Shown in pieces: positions 15,824 through 23,299 of a DNA stretch of 64,000 nt. Position 1 is the first letter of the stretch; the number at the start of each line of letters is the position of its first letter. Made by a program: the position numbers and the translations under genes. The notes under the pieces were generated by a model that did no database searches, was not told the DNA's origin, and saw only the letters and a program-made list of their open reading frames with translations. The DNA is from Clostridia bacterium (GTDB lineage: Bacteria; Bacillota; Clostridia; Monoglobales; Monoglobaceae): assembly GCA_017546145.1 (NCBI GenBank), contig JAFYXN010000005.1, forward strand, positions 99,422 to 163,421. The letters run 5' to 3'.

Positions 15824-17062
15824 ATGAAGGCATTAGTGCTTGCGGGCAGTTGTTCGCAAATAGTTTTACTTAATCAGCTGAGGGAAAGAAATATTGAAAC
15901 CGTTCTTGCGGACAATAACCCTAATGCGGTTGCCATTCCGTATGCTGATAAATTTGTACGCGCCAATATTCTTGATGAGGTGGCGGTAAAAAAGATTGCT
16001 ATAGATGAAAATATTGATTTTCTTATCGCTGTTTGTGCTGACCAGGTGCTTCTTACGGTGGCAAAGGTTTCAGAGGAGTTGGGACTTCCTTGTTATATAG
16101 ATTATGATACAGCATGCAAGGTTTCTGATAAGGGGCACATGAAGGATATTTTTAGCAAGAATGAAATTCCTTCTTCCAAGCATGCATTTATGTCAGAACT
16201 TGATATGGAAAAAATTAAGGGAATGGAATATCCTCTTGTTGTGAAGCCAGTTGACGCGTATAGCTCAAAAGGAGTTCGCAAAGCAACAAATCTTGATGAA
16301 CTTAAACTATATTTTGACGAGGCGTCAAATATATCACGTTCAGGCGTAGTTATTGTTGAAGAATTTGTGGAAGGTGCAGAATTGACTGTTGATTTTGAGG
16401 TAGTTGACGGAAAGGCACATCTTCTTAGCGTTTCAAACACCGAGAAGGTAAATTACAAGGATCGGTTTTTAGCTTTTAGAACAAGATTTCCTGCTTCTGT
16501 TTCTGATGCAACCGTTAAGCGTGTTGCGGATATTGGACAAAAAATAGCAGATGCCTTTAATCTTGTTAACACTCCAATGCTTGTGCAGCTTCTTACAAAT
16601 GATGAAAAAGAGTCTGTTCTTGAGTTTTGTGCGCGAACAGGTGGCGGTGCAAAATATCTTTTGGTAAAAGCGGCGTCAGGCTTTGACCCAATAAAAGCGG
16701 TTGTTGACCTGACATTAGGAATTCCTGTTGAAGTTAAAGAAATTAAGCCAGAAAGCAAATTTATTACAAATGAATTTTTATATGCATATCCGGGAACTTT
16801 TGACCATCTTGAAGGTTTTGACGAATTGAAAGCTGATGGAACTATTGCTGAATACTGGCAATTTAAATGGCAGGGAGCAGAAATAGTGAATGCCGTGACA
16901 AGCAGCGACCGCGTGGCAAGCTTCACCATTTACTCGGATTCTTATGAGGAATTGGTGGAAAAGCATAACCGCATCGCCGAAACAATTAAAATAATTGACA
17001 AAAATGGCGAGGATATTATGCGACACGATTTGCTTACAGATATTAAGCCGTTGTTTTTGTAG
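15824..17062 (+). CDS. ATP-grasp ligase of the glycan locus
   Basis: The 412-residue protein begins KALVLAGSCSQIVLLNQLRE (pre-ATP-grasp Rossmann-like domain). The ATP-grasp fold follows, with YPLVVKPVDAYSSKGVRK near residue 140, the adenine-contact VVIVEEFVEGAELTVDFEVV near 185, and EFCARTGGG near 270 supplying metal ligands. Such enzymes form an amide or ester from a carboxylate via acyl phosphate. Coupled with a sugar transferase and an amino-sugar aminotransferase, it may acylate the amino group with an amino acid or other acid; this is inference. ATP-grasp genes also occur in glycan loci with unknown roles. It shares a bidirectional terminator with the LysR gene. Confidence 0.85.
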   Translation: MKALVLAGSCSQIVLLNQLRERNIETVLADNNPNAVAIPYADKFVRANILDEVAVKKIAIDENIDFLIAVCADQVLLTVAKVSEELGLPCYIDYDTACKVSDKGHMKDIFSKNEIPSSKHAFMSELDMEKIKGMEYPLVVKPVDAYSSKGVRKATNLDELKLYFDEASNISRSGVVIVEEFVEGAELTVDFEVVDGKAHLLSVSNTEKVNYKDRFLAFRTRFPASVSDATVKRVADIGQKIADAFNLVNTPMLVQLLTNDEKESVLEFCARTGGGAKYLLVKAASGFDPIKAVVDLTLGIPVEVKEIKPESKFITNEFLYAYPGTFDHLEGFDELKADGTIAEYWQFKWQGAEIVNAVTSSDRVASFTIYSDSYEELVEKHNRIAETIKIIDKNGEDIMRHDLLTDIKPLFL

Positions 17063-17095
17063 TAGTTTTATTTTAAAGTTTAAAGCGCTAATTAA

Positions 17096-17130
17096 AATAC
17101 AGATGCGATAGGTTCTATCGCATCTGTATT
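17096..17130. terminator. Bidirectional terminator
   Basis: A 16-bp perfect stem (AATACAGATGCGATAG and its complement) with a GTT loop lies between the convergent ATP-grasp and LysR genes and overlaps the end of the LysR frame. Confidence 0.88.
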
Positions 17131-18031
17131 ATTTGTTTTTTAACAATTCAATCGCGAACTCTGCGTATTTTGAAATATATTGTCCACGCCTTAAAACAAT
17201 TGCAGGGCGCCGCGTGTGCTTAGACTGTTTAAGTTCCAAAAGCGTTATGTTTTTATTTTCGGCTTCGTTTAGCAAAAACTGCTTGGGAATAATAGTTGCC
17301 GCAACACCGGCTTTAACCATTTCACGGGCGGTAGTAACACCGGTTACTTCAACAAAAATATTTGGCTCTATTTTGGCTTTTGCACACAAACTGTCAAAAA
17401 TCTTTCGCATTTCTTGAGATTTTCCTAACACAACAAACGGAAGTTTTTTGCAATCAGACAAATCTACCTCTGTAAAATTTTCACAGTCAGGGTTCTTATC
17501 TATAAGGTGGAGAAGCTTATTGGGCACTGCCAAAACAAAGGCGTCAGGCTTTAATGGGATAACTTCAAAGCTTTTTTCATCAACAGGCAGGTTTATAATT
17601 GCAAAATCATAGGAGCCCTCAAACAGTCCGTTTCTAAGTTCTGCAAGACTATGTTCCTTAAGGACAATGTTAAGGTTTGGAAAAGTATCTTTAATTTGTG
17701 AAACGATTTGTGGCATTATACAAAGGCTGCGAACAGGAGATATGCCGATAACAAGTTTTCCGAACTCGCCACTTTTATATTGCTCCATCGTTTTAAGGAG
17801 CGTTTCTTCCTCGAATAAAATTTTCTTTGCTTTTTCTACAAAAACTTCTCCGGCTATTGTAAGAGAAAGGGGGGTTGTGGTGCGATCAAAAAGCTTTATT
17901 CTTAATTCGTTTTCCAATGCTATAATTTGTTTACTGAATGCAGGCTGTGATATTTTGAATTTTTGTGCTGCTTGCGAAAAGCTACAAACTTCAGCAAGCA
18001 CAACCGTATATTGAAGCTGTCTTGAGTTCAT
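17129..18031 (-). CDS. LysR family transcriptional regulator
   Basis: The 300-residue protein has an N-terminal winged helix-turn-helix (residues 1-60; MNSRQLQYTVVLAEVCSFSQ, FKISQPAFSKQIIALE) and the two-lobed effector-binding domain from about residue 90 (GKLVIGISPVRSLCIMPQI). It is divergent from the TRAP permease gene, the classic arrangement in which a LysR protein controls the neighbouring transport gene and itself from the shared region. An inverted repeat overlaps the permease promoter. The effector is probably the transported substrate or a derivative, by analogy. Confidence 0.92.
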   Translation of the reverse strand: MNSRQLQYTVVLAEVCSFSQAAQKFKISQPAFSKQIIALENELRIKLFDRTTTPLSLTIAGEVFVEKAKKILFEEETLLKTMEQYKSGEFGKLVIGISPVRSLCIMPQIVSQIKDTFPNLNIVLKEHSLAELRNGLFEGSYDFAIINLPVDEKSFEVIPLKPDAFVLAVPNKLLHLIDKNPDCENFTEVDLSDCKKLPFVVLGKSQEMRKIFDSLCAKAKIEPNIFVEVTGVTTAREMVKAGVAATIIPKQFLLNEAENKNITLLELKQSKHTRRPAIVLRRGQYISKYAEFAIELLKNK

Positions 18032-18100
18032 TGTATTCTACCTCACTTCCTTTTTTAGTATACTATTTAAGCTTCCAATATGCAAGCCTTTATTTTTTTA

Positions 18101-18141
18101 TTGACAATATACTTTCTATATGTTAGTATATAACCATATAG
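18101..18141 (+). promoter_or_regulatory. Promoter of the TRAP permease gene with overlapping inverted repeat
   Basis: TTGACA (18101-18106), 17 bases and TAGTAT (18124-18129). CTATATG (18116-18122) and CATATAG (18135-18141) form a 7-bp inverted repeat with a 12-base centre that encloses the -10 box, a plausible operator for the divergent LysR protein. Confidence 0.65.
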
Positions 18142-18217
18142 GAATTGCCTCTATAACCGAAAGGAAATGCGAGGCGGATTTTTAGTTTTAAGAAATATCA
18201 GAGAAAGAGGAGTGTAT

Positions 18218-19570
18218 ATGGAATTTTTGTATTTAGCTATAGTTTTTATTGTAGCGATAGTCGGATTTTCGGTTTTGAAAAGGCCTTTGTATGAGTGTAT
18301 GCTTGCGGCATTTCTTGTTCTTGTCGCCTGCACGGGAACATGGGCAAGCTTTGGGGAATATATCTGGGATGCGATAACCGAGCCAAGCTTATATGTAATT
18401 ATAGTATTTGTAATATCAGCTTCGTTACTAGCAAAGACGACTGTTATTGACGACTGTATAGCAATTATCCTTTCGATTTTTGGCAGACTTCGCGGGGGTG
18501 CAGGATATGTTGCCATTATCGCCAGTACATATATGGGTTCTTTGTCAGGAAGCGGCCCCGGAAACGTTGCAACAACAGGTGTTTTTACAATTCCTGCGAT
18601 GAAAAAGAGTGGATTTCCTTCGCATTTGGCTGCAAATGTTGAAGCTCACACCAGCACTATGGGAAATATGATACCTCCGGCGGGGATGATAGCGGTTGCG
18701 TTTGCTGCTCTTGACAAGCTTTATCCCGACACGTACACAATGTCCCAGTATTGGATGATTCTTTGGGGTATTGCGCTGTGGTTTATTCTCCAAAGAATTT
18801 TAACGCTTTACTTCCTGTGCCGTTATTATAAGGTTGAAGCCATGAAAAAAGAGGATATACCCAGCTTAAGAGAGTCACTCAGACATGGCTGGAGGGCAAT
18901 ATTTTTGCCGATAATTGTATTTTTGCCTTTTTTTCTAACCAGTAAATTTGATGCTTTTTTTGTAGAAAGACTCGGAAGTGGAGCAAGTTCTTTCAACAGT
19001 AGTATTTTGCTGATTATTCCTTCCTTAATTGTTATATGTGGTATATTTCTTTCGGGTAGGGAAACTATCAAAAAAGTTACGCCCAAGTATATTTACCAAG
19101 AAATTTGTACCGGTATGGCCAAGGTTGTTCCGACGTCTGCACTTGTAATGTTTGCATATTTTGTAAGTAATGTTTTTGAAAAAATTAATGTGGAAGTTGC
19201 TATTGGGGAATATATAGCTTCTATGAATCTGCCACTTATAGGTCTTGCTTTTATCGTACCATTGTTTACAACAGTTATGGGAATGCTCATTCCTGGTTCA
19301 ACACAGGTAAAGATATTTGGTGGTATCATTATATCAATTTTTGCAGCAGCAGGAGGAAATCCAATGCTTGCAGCAGGAATGTTGCCCTGCATTTGCGGAG
19401 CAACTCATGGTGTTACCCCTCCATATTGTGCTTGCGTGTATACCGCAATGGGAATTGCTGAAGCAGAGTTGAAACCCACATTAAAAGAAAATATGGTATG
19501 GATAACAATTCACTATCTTTTATCGGTAGCCGTAATTTTAGGGTTCATTCCTGTTTTTGGGTTAAAATAA
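18218..19570 (+). CDS. TRAP-type transporter large (DctM-like) permease subunit, orphan
   Basis: The 450-residue membrane protein has about 12 helices and DctM-like patterns: ASTYMGSLSGSGPGNVATTG near residue 105 and MGNMIPPAG near 150 in the first half, with PGSTQVKIFGG and CGATHGVTPPYC in the second. TRAP large permeases form the Na+-driven translocation path for carboxylates and usually need a small DctQ subunit and a DctP binding protein. Neither is present here; a 91-residue membrane protein follows instead. The start at 18218 is set by AGAGGAGTG. The substrate is unknown. Related SLC/IT-superfamily carboxylate carriers that work alone are an alternative. Confidence 0.82.
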   Translation: MEFLYLAIVFIVAIVGFSVLKRPLYECMLAAFLVLVACTGTWASFGEYIWDAITEPSLYVIIVFVISASLLAKTTVIDDCIAIILSIFGRLRGGAGYVAIIASTYMGSLSGSGPGNVATTGVFTIPAMKKSGFPSHLAANVEAHTSTMGNMIPPAGMIAVAFAALDKLYPDTYTMSQYWMILWGIALWFILQRILTLYFLCRYYKVEAMKKEDIPSLRESLRHGWRAIFLPIIVFLPFFLTSKFDAFFVERLGSGASSFNSSILLIIPSLIVICGIFLSGRETIKKVTPKYIYQEICTGMAKVVPTSALVMFAYFVSNVFEKINVEVAIGEYIASMNLPLIGLAFIVPLFTTVMGMLIPGSTQVKIFGGIIISIFAAAGGNPMLAAGMLPCICGATHGVTPPYCACVYTAMGIAEAELKPTLKENMVWITIHYLLSVAVILGFIPVFGLK

Positions 19571-19588
19571 TTATATGGGGGATATGAT

Positions 19589-19864
19589 ATGAAAAAAGTA
19601 TGTAGTATAATCAATAAATTATATGGAATTATAATGATGGTGGCTTTTTTTGGAGGATTTCTTCCTATTTTCCCATTTACTGCTGCATTAATCATTGGAG
19701 GAAGTGCAGGAGAAAGTATTTCAATTTTTCTTTACAAGCAATATTATCCATGGGTCATAGCATTAGCGTCAATTAGTGTAATTTTAGGACTTTTGGGTAT
19801 GTATCTTGGCAAGCAGCAAGGGTTGTCAATAAAAAATTTTGATTCTAAGAACAATAAATCTTAA
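19589..19864 (+). CDS. Small two-helix membrane protein beside the TRAP permease
   Basis: The 91-residue product has two hydrophobic segments (about 12-40 and 53-75) separated by a short SISIFLYKQYYPW loop, and a polar, lysine/asparagine-rich tail. I do not recognise the family. It begins 18 bases after the permease gene and precedes a terminator, so the two form one operon. It could take the place of the small DctQ subunit, but it is about half the usual length and has half the helices. A ribosome site GGGGGATAT precedes the ATG. Confidence 0.7.
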   Translation: MKKVCSIINKLYGIIMMVAFFGGFLPIFPFTAALIIGGSAGESISIFLYKQYYPWVIALASISVILGLLGMYLGKQQGLSIKNFDSKNNKS

Positions 19865-19890
19865 AAATATTTTATGTCTGGGTTAATTAA

Positions 19891-19920
19891 AAGCGGCACA
19901 AATTTGTGCCGCTTGTTTTG
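19891..19920 (+). terminator. Terminator of the TRAP permease operon
   Basis: AAGCGGCACAAA and its exact complement form a 12-bp stem at 19891-19914, followed by GTTTTG. Confidence 0.8.
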
Positions 19921-19937
19921 TAATTTCATACAAAGTA

Positions 19938-19963
19938 AAAAAGACATCCACAGGGATGTCTTT
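19938..19963 (-). terminator. Terminator of the tRNA-Gly gene
   Basis: Stem AAAAAGACATCC/GGATGTCTTTTT lies immediately past the tRNA 3' end in the leftward direction. Confidence 0.85.
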
Positions 19964-19964
19964 T

Positions 19965-20039
19965 TGGAGCGGAAGACGAGATTCGAACTCGCGACGTTCA
20001 CCTTGGCAAGGTGACGCTCTACCACTGAGCCACTCCCGC
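19965..20039 (-). tRNA. tRNA-Gly (anticodon GCC)
   Basis: The 75-base cloverleaf has acceptor GCGGGAG with CTTCCGC, anticodon stem TCACC/GGTGA around loop TTGCCAA, T-loop TTCGAAT, a U discriminator and an encoded CCA. Confidence 0.95.
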
Positions 20040-20069
20040 AAATATTTATGTTTCTCAACTGCAATAGCT

Positions 20070-20098
20070 ATTTTAGCACAGCACAGAGCATTTGTCAA
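20070..20098 (-). promoter_or_regulatory. Promoter of tRNA-Gly
   Basis: On the minus strand, TTGACA (20093-20098), 17 bases and TAAAAT (20070-20075) lie about 30 bases before the tRNA. Confidence 0.85.
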
Positions 20099-20184
20099 GG
20101 GTAAAACCTAAAAAATATTTAAGTTATTTAAAAATTAAATTGCGGTTATACTAATTTTGAATACTTAAAAAAAGGAGAGATAAA

Positions 20185-20442
20185 ATGAAGGAGTTTTCTT
20201 ATAAAATAAAAGATGAGGTCGGAATCCATGCTCGTCCTGCAGGACTGCTTGTGAAGGCGGCAACAGGGTTTGGCTCAGAAATTAAACTGCACAAGGGCGA
20301 AAAGTCTGCCGATGCAAAGAAAATCTTTTCGGTTATGGGTCTTGGTGCAAAAAAAGATGACGAAATCCGTGTAACCGTCGAGGGCGACGATGAAGACCGT
20401 GTCGCAGAGGAACTTAAAAGATTTTTTGAAGAGAATTTATAA
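20185..20442 (+). CDS. HPr-like phosphocarrier protein
   Basis: The 85-residue protein keeps the active-site motif GIHARPAG with His15, which accepts phosphate from enzyme I in the sugar phosphotransferase system. In the standard alignment the regulatory Ser46 position is Lys (AKKIFSVMGLG instead of KSIMGVMSLG). HPr kinase therefore could not phosphorylate it there, although a nearby Ser49 exists. It stands alone with a good GGAGAG site and no ptsI. It may be the general HPr of a lineage without Ser46 control or a specialised paralogue, so I give no symbol. Confidence 0.85.
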   Translation: MKEFSYKIKDEVGIHARPAGLLVKAATGFGSEIKLHKGEKSADAKKIFSVMGLGAKKDDEIRVTVEGDDEDRVAEELKRFFEENL

Positions 20443-20463
20443 TAGAAAAGACCAAAAATGGAT

Positions 20464-20505
20464 GAACTGCACCATGTTGCACTGTTTGCGCAAATGGTGC
20501 AGTTC
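20464..20505. other. Hairpin after the HPr gene
   Basis: Perfect 12-bp arms GAACTGCACCAT (20464-20475) and ATGGTGCAGTTC (20494-20505) lie between the convergent HPr and queT genes. There is no clean T-run, so terminator function is likely but unproven. Confidence 0.6.
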
Positions 20506-20524
20506 GATAGTTTGCTTTGTATTC

Positions 20525-21007
20525 TTATATATTTTTCATACGTTTTTTCAGAGCAGCACCAAGAAGGTAGCCAAGCACTCCGCATGAAACAATCTCGCCC
20601 AGACCTACTGTCAGCATAAAATAAAAAACCGAGCCTTCAAAATGGTAGGCATAAGCCAGTACATAGGGAATGATAAGGGTGTTTGAGATTATGGGCGGCA
20701 GCAGGCAAAGAATTTTGTGTTTGCAAAGTATCCGAGTAAATATTGCGCCCAAAAGTGTGGCAAGACTGCCGAAAATTACATCAATAAAGATACTGCCGGT
20801 AAGAATGTTTGCAAGAATACATCCTATAAAAAGGCCGGGTATTGCCGCAGGTGTAAATATTGGCAGAATTGTCAGCGCCTCGGATAGGCGCAGCTGCACT
20901 GCACCGCTTGAAAGACCAAATGCGTTTGCAACAAGTGTCAATGCCACATAAAGTGCCGCAATTACTGCGGCGTGTGCCATAAAACGAACAGAACCTTTTG
21001 TTTTCAT
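20525..21007 (-). CDS. queT: QueT family transporter (queuosine precursor uptake)
   Basis: The 160-residue membrane protein has about five helices. The N-terminal AAVIAALYVALTLVANAFGLSS and QLRLSEALTILPIFTPAAIPGLFIG are diagnostic of the QueT family, small-subunit (S-component) ECF transporters believed to import queuine or preQ1. A preQ1 riboswitch directly before the gene supports this independently. No other queuosine genes lie beside it. A short-chain dehydrogenase gene is upstream on the same strand. Confidence 0.92.
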   Translation of the reverse strand: MKTKGSVRFMAHAAVIAALYVALTLVANAFGLSSGAVQLRLSEALTILPIFTPAAIPGLFIGCILANILTGSIFIDVIFGSLATLLGAIFTRILCKHKILCLLPPIISNTLIIPYVLAYAYHFEGSVFYFMLTVGLGEIVSCGVLGYLLGAALKKRMKNI

Positions 21008-21015
21008 AAAAATTT

Positions 21016-21058
21016 CTCCTTAGTTTTGATTTAGGTGAGGATGGTTTCGAACTCACCG
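21016..21058 (-). promoter_or_regulatory. preQ1-I riboswitch
   Basis: Read on the minus strand, a 6-bp stem GGTGAG/CTCACC encloses a loop of about 11 bases TTCGAAACCAT. An A-rich stretch TAAATCAAAACTAAGG follows, matching the pseudoknot strand of class I preQ1 aptamers (compare AAAAAACTAAGG). The 3' strand overlaps the AAGGAG ribosome site of queT, which suggests translational control: ligand binding hides the site. Confidence 0.85.
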
Positions 21059-21076
21059 GTTATATACAGCAAAAGC

Positions 21077-21832
21077 CTATTTCTTGCTTTTTGCGTGCTG
21101 AATGTTATATGAAATTTTGAGCAGCAGCTTGGTCGGAACAAACCGCTGAAAGAATGTTCCCAGTCTTATGGTTGTTCCGGGGATAATAACAAGCTTTTTC
21201 TTGAACATTTGCTTTATTGCGTATTTTGCAACCTCGTCAGACGACAGCGATTTAATTGCAAAGCTGACCCCTGCACGATGGTTAAACTCGGTTGTGACAG
21301 GTCCCGGACAAAGCGCTCCGATATAGACCGCACTTTTTTTGCGGCGAAGCTCTTCGTAAATTGCGGCGGTAAGCCTGTATAGATACGCCTTGGTAGAATA
21401 ATATACCGACATAAGCGGGCCGGGCAAAAATGCAGCGGAGGATGCAACATTTAAAATATAACCTGAGTTTCGCGCCACAAAATCCTTTAAAAACAGCTTT
21501 GTAAGAATATGCGGAGCACGGATATTCAGGTCTATCATTTCAAGCTCGCGGTCAAGCTCTGTTTCGGTAAAGTATCCAAACTGACCAAAGCCTGCGTTGT
21601 TTATGAGAATGTCAATATTTTCGCCTTTAAGCATTTCATAAAGCCTGATGCAATTCTCCTGCTTTGAAAGATCAAGCGGCAGAATGTGCGGCTTGCCGTC
21701 CAATTCGGAACGGAGCTTTGCAAGCCTTTCCTCTCGACGCGCTACCAGCCAAAGCTCAATGCCTTTTTGATGAAGAATATGCGCCATATCCCATCCAAGC
21801 CCCGAGCTTGCGCCCGTAATAAGTGCCTTCAT
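21077..21832 (-). CDS. Short-chain dehydrogenase/reductase (SDR)
   Basis: The 251-residue classical SDR has the N-terminal TGASSGLG (NADP-type, followed by ARREERL with basic residues), NNAGFG near residue 84, catalytic Ser (NVASSAA) and the YYSTK catalytic Tyr-Lys pair, then LCPGPV. It resembles bacterial proteins of the DltE/YqjQ type that act on hydrophobic or lipid substrates; the C terminus is basic (KISYNIQHAKSKK). The substrate is unknown. A divergent promoter shared with the pfk gene reads leftward (TTGACA 21902-21907, 18 bases, TACAAT 21878-21883). Confidence 0.88.
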   Translation of the reverse strand: MKALITGASSGLGWDMAHILHQKGIELWLVARREERLAKLRSELDGKPHILPLDLSKQENCIRLYEMLKGENIDILINNAGFGQFGYFTETELDRELEMIDLNIRAPHILTKLFLKDFVARNSGYILNVASSAAFLPGPLMSVYYSTKAYLYRLTAAIYEELRRKKSAVYIGALCPGPVTTEFNHRAGVSFAIKSLSSDEVAKYAIKQMFKKKLVIIPGTTIRLGTFFQRFVPTKLLLKISYNIQHAKSKK

Positions 21833-21941
21833 ATCGTTTGCAGCCTCCTTAATGAGGTGTAATTTAAACTGTTGTTAATTGTAGCACAAAATAACACTTA
21901 CTGTCAATTATATTTTCGTGCAGTATTTAGCCGAAACACTC

Positions 21942-21970
21942 TTTACAAAAAAACAAAAAAGTGATAAAAT
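21942..21970 (+). promoter_or_regulatory. Promoter of the phosphofructokinase gene
   Basis: TTTACA (21942-21947), 17 bases and TAAAAT (21965-21970), with the ribosome site AAGGA before ATG 22017. Confidence 0.7.
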
Positions 21971-22016
21971 AATATAAAAATCTGATAAAATGAAAGTTTT
22001 CGGGAAGGATTACAAA

Positions 22017-23234
22017 ATGGAGAATTTACTTGTGCTTCAATCAGGAGGGCCAACGGCGGTTATTAATGCGTCATTGGCAGGAGTAATTAAAGCCGGCTTC
22101 GACAATTCAAAAAAAATCGGCAAGGTTTATGGCAGCATTAACGGCATTGAGGGTGTTGAAAATCAGACAATAGTGTCACTGGAGCTTTTTAACAATGACG
22201 AAAACCTTCGGCTTTTAAAACAAACACCGGCGTCATATCTTGGCTCATGTCGCAAGAAGCTTCCTGCGCTTGGCGAAGATGACGGGCTTTACTGCAGAAT
22301 TTTTGAGGCACTTGAAAAATACAATATAGGCTACCTTTGCTGTATAGGCGGAAATGACTCAATGGACACGGCAAACAAGCTCAGTGCTTATGCAAAGCAG
22401 ACCGGAAAAACCATACGTGTTATCGGTGTTCCCAAAACGGTAGACAACGATTTGGTTATTACCGACCACACGCCCGGATATGGCTCTGCGGCAAAGTTTA
22501 TTGCAAATTGTATGCGACAGATAGCACTTGATACAGATGTGTATAAAATGCCGTCGGTTGTTGTGCTGGAAACAATGGGCAGAAATGCCGGCTGGCTTGC
22601 GGCTTCTGCGGAATTGGCAAACGACAGTACACTGTCGGCTGCGGATATTGTATGTCTTCCTGAGCGTCCGTTTGATTTGGATGCCTTTCTTGCAAAGGTT
22701 GAGGAGGTAAGCCGAATCAAAAAGACAGTAATGATTGCGGTATCTGAGGGTATACGTGATAAAGACGGAAATTATATAAAGGAAAATAATCCACGGGGCG
22801 ATAAGTTTGGACACGCCGCACTTGGCGGAGCAGGAAAAACAGTGGAAAGCCGGATTGCTGGGCAGCTTGGCTTTAAAACACGCAGCATTGAGCTTAGTAC
22901 CTTGCAAAGATGCTTTGCGATGGGAACATCACTGTGTGACGTAACCGAGGCGTTTGAGGCAGGCTATAAGGGTGTTGAGTTTGCTTTGGAAGGGCATACA
23001 GGAGTTATGCCGGGATTTAGAAGAATTTCGGACAATCCATATAAAATGCAGATTGTTCCGCTGAATGTTTGCGATATTGCAAATTTTGAGAAAAAGGTTC
23101 CTGAAGAAATGATAAGCCAGGACGGCTTTGGTCTTACGGAAAAATTCAGAGAGTATGCTCTGCCGCTTATAACAGGTGAGCCGGAGCTTGTATACAAAAA
23201 CGGATGCTTGCAGTTTGCACCGTCTGTTATATAA
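22017..23234 (+). CDS. 6-phosphofructokinase, probably pyrophosphate-dependent
   Basis: The 405-residue product has the PFK fold (LQSGGPTAVINASLAGVI at the N terminus). Two diagnostic positions indicate PPi use: the phosphoryl-donor loop reads GGNDS, where ATP enzymes have GGDGS, and the catalytic motif reads PKTVDND, where ATP enzymes have PGTIDND. MGRNAGWLAA follows. PPi-PFKs in clostridia have about this length. The enzyme phosphorylates fructose-6-phosphate reversibly. The start at 22017 is chosen over 21990 because of AAGGA. The gene is monocistronic, with its own promoter and terminator. Confidence 0.88.
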   Translation: MENLLVLQSGGPTAVINASLAGVIKAGFDNSKKIGKVYGSINGIEGVENQTIVSLELFNNDENLRLLKQTPASYLGSCRKKLPALGEDDGLYCRIFEALEKYNIGYLCCIGGNDSMDTANKLSAYAKQTGKTIRVIGVPKTVDNDLVITDHTPGYGSAAKFIANCMRQIALDTDVYKMPSVVVLETMGRNAGWLAASAELANDSTLSAADIVCLPERPFDLDAFLAKVEEVSRIKKTVMIAVSEGIRDKDGNYIKENNPRGDKFGHAALGGAGKTVESRIAGQLGFKTRSIELSTLQRCFAMGTSLCDVTEAFEAGYKGVEFALEGHTGVMPGFRRISDNPYKMQIVPLNVCDIANFEKKVPEEMISQDGFGLTEKFREYALPLITGEPELVYKNGCLQFAPSVI

Positions 23235-23244
23235 TTGAAAAAGA

Positions 23245-23285
23245 AAATGTCTGTTGCGTTGGGGGATGCAACAGACTTTTCTTTT
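23245..23285 (+). terminator. Terminator after the phosphofructokinase gene
   Basis: Stem GTCTGTTGC (23249-23257) with GCAACAGAC (23268-23276), A-rich before and T-rich after; it can also serve the converging dCMP deaminase gene. Confidence 0.85.
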
Positions 23286-23299
23286 AAGTTGTTTGTATA

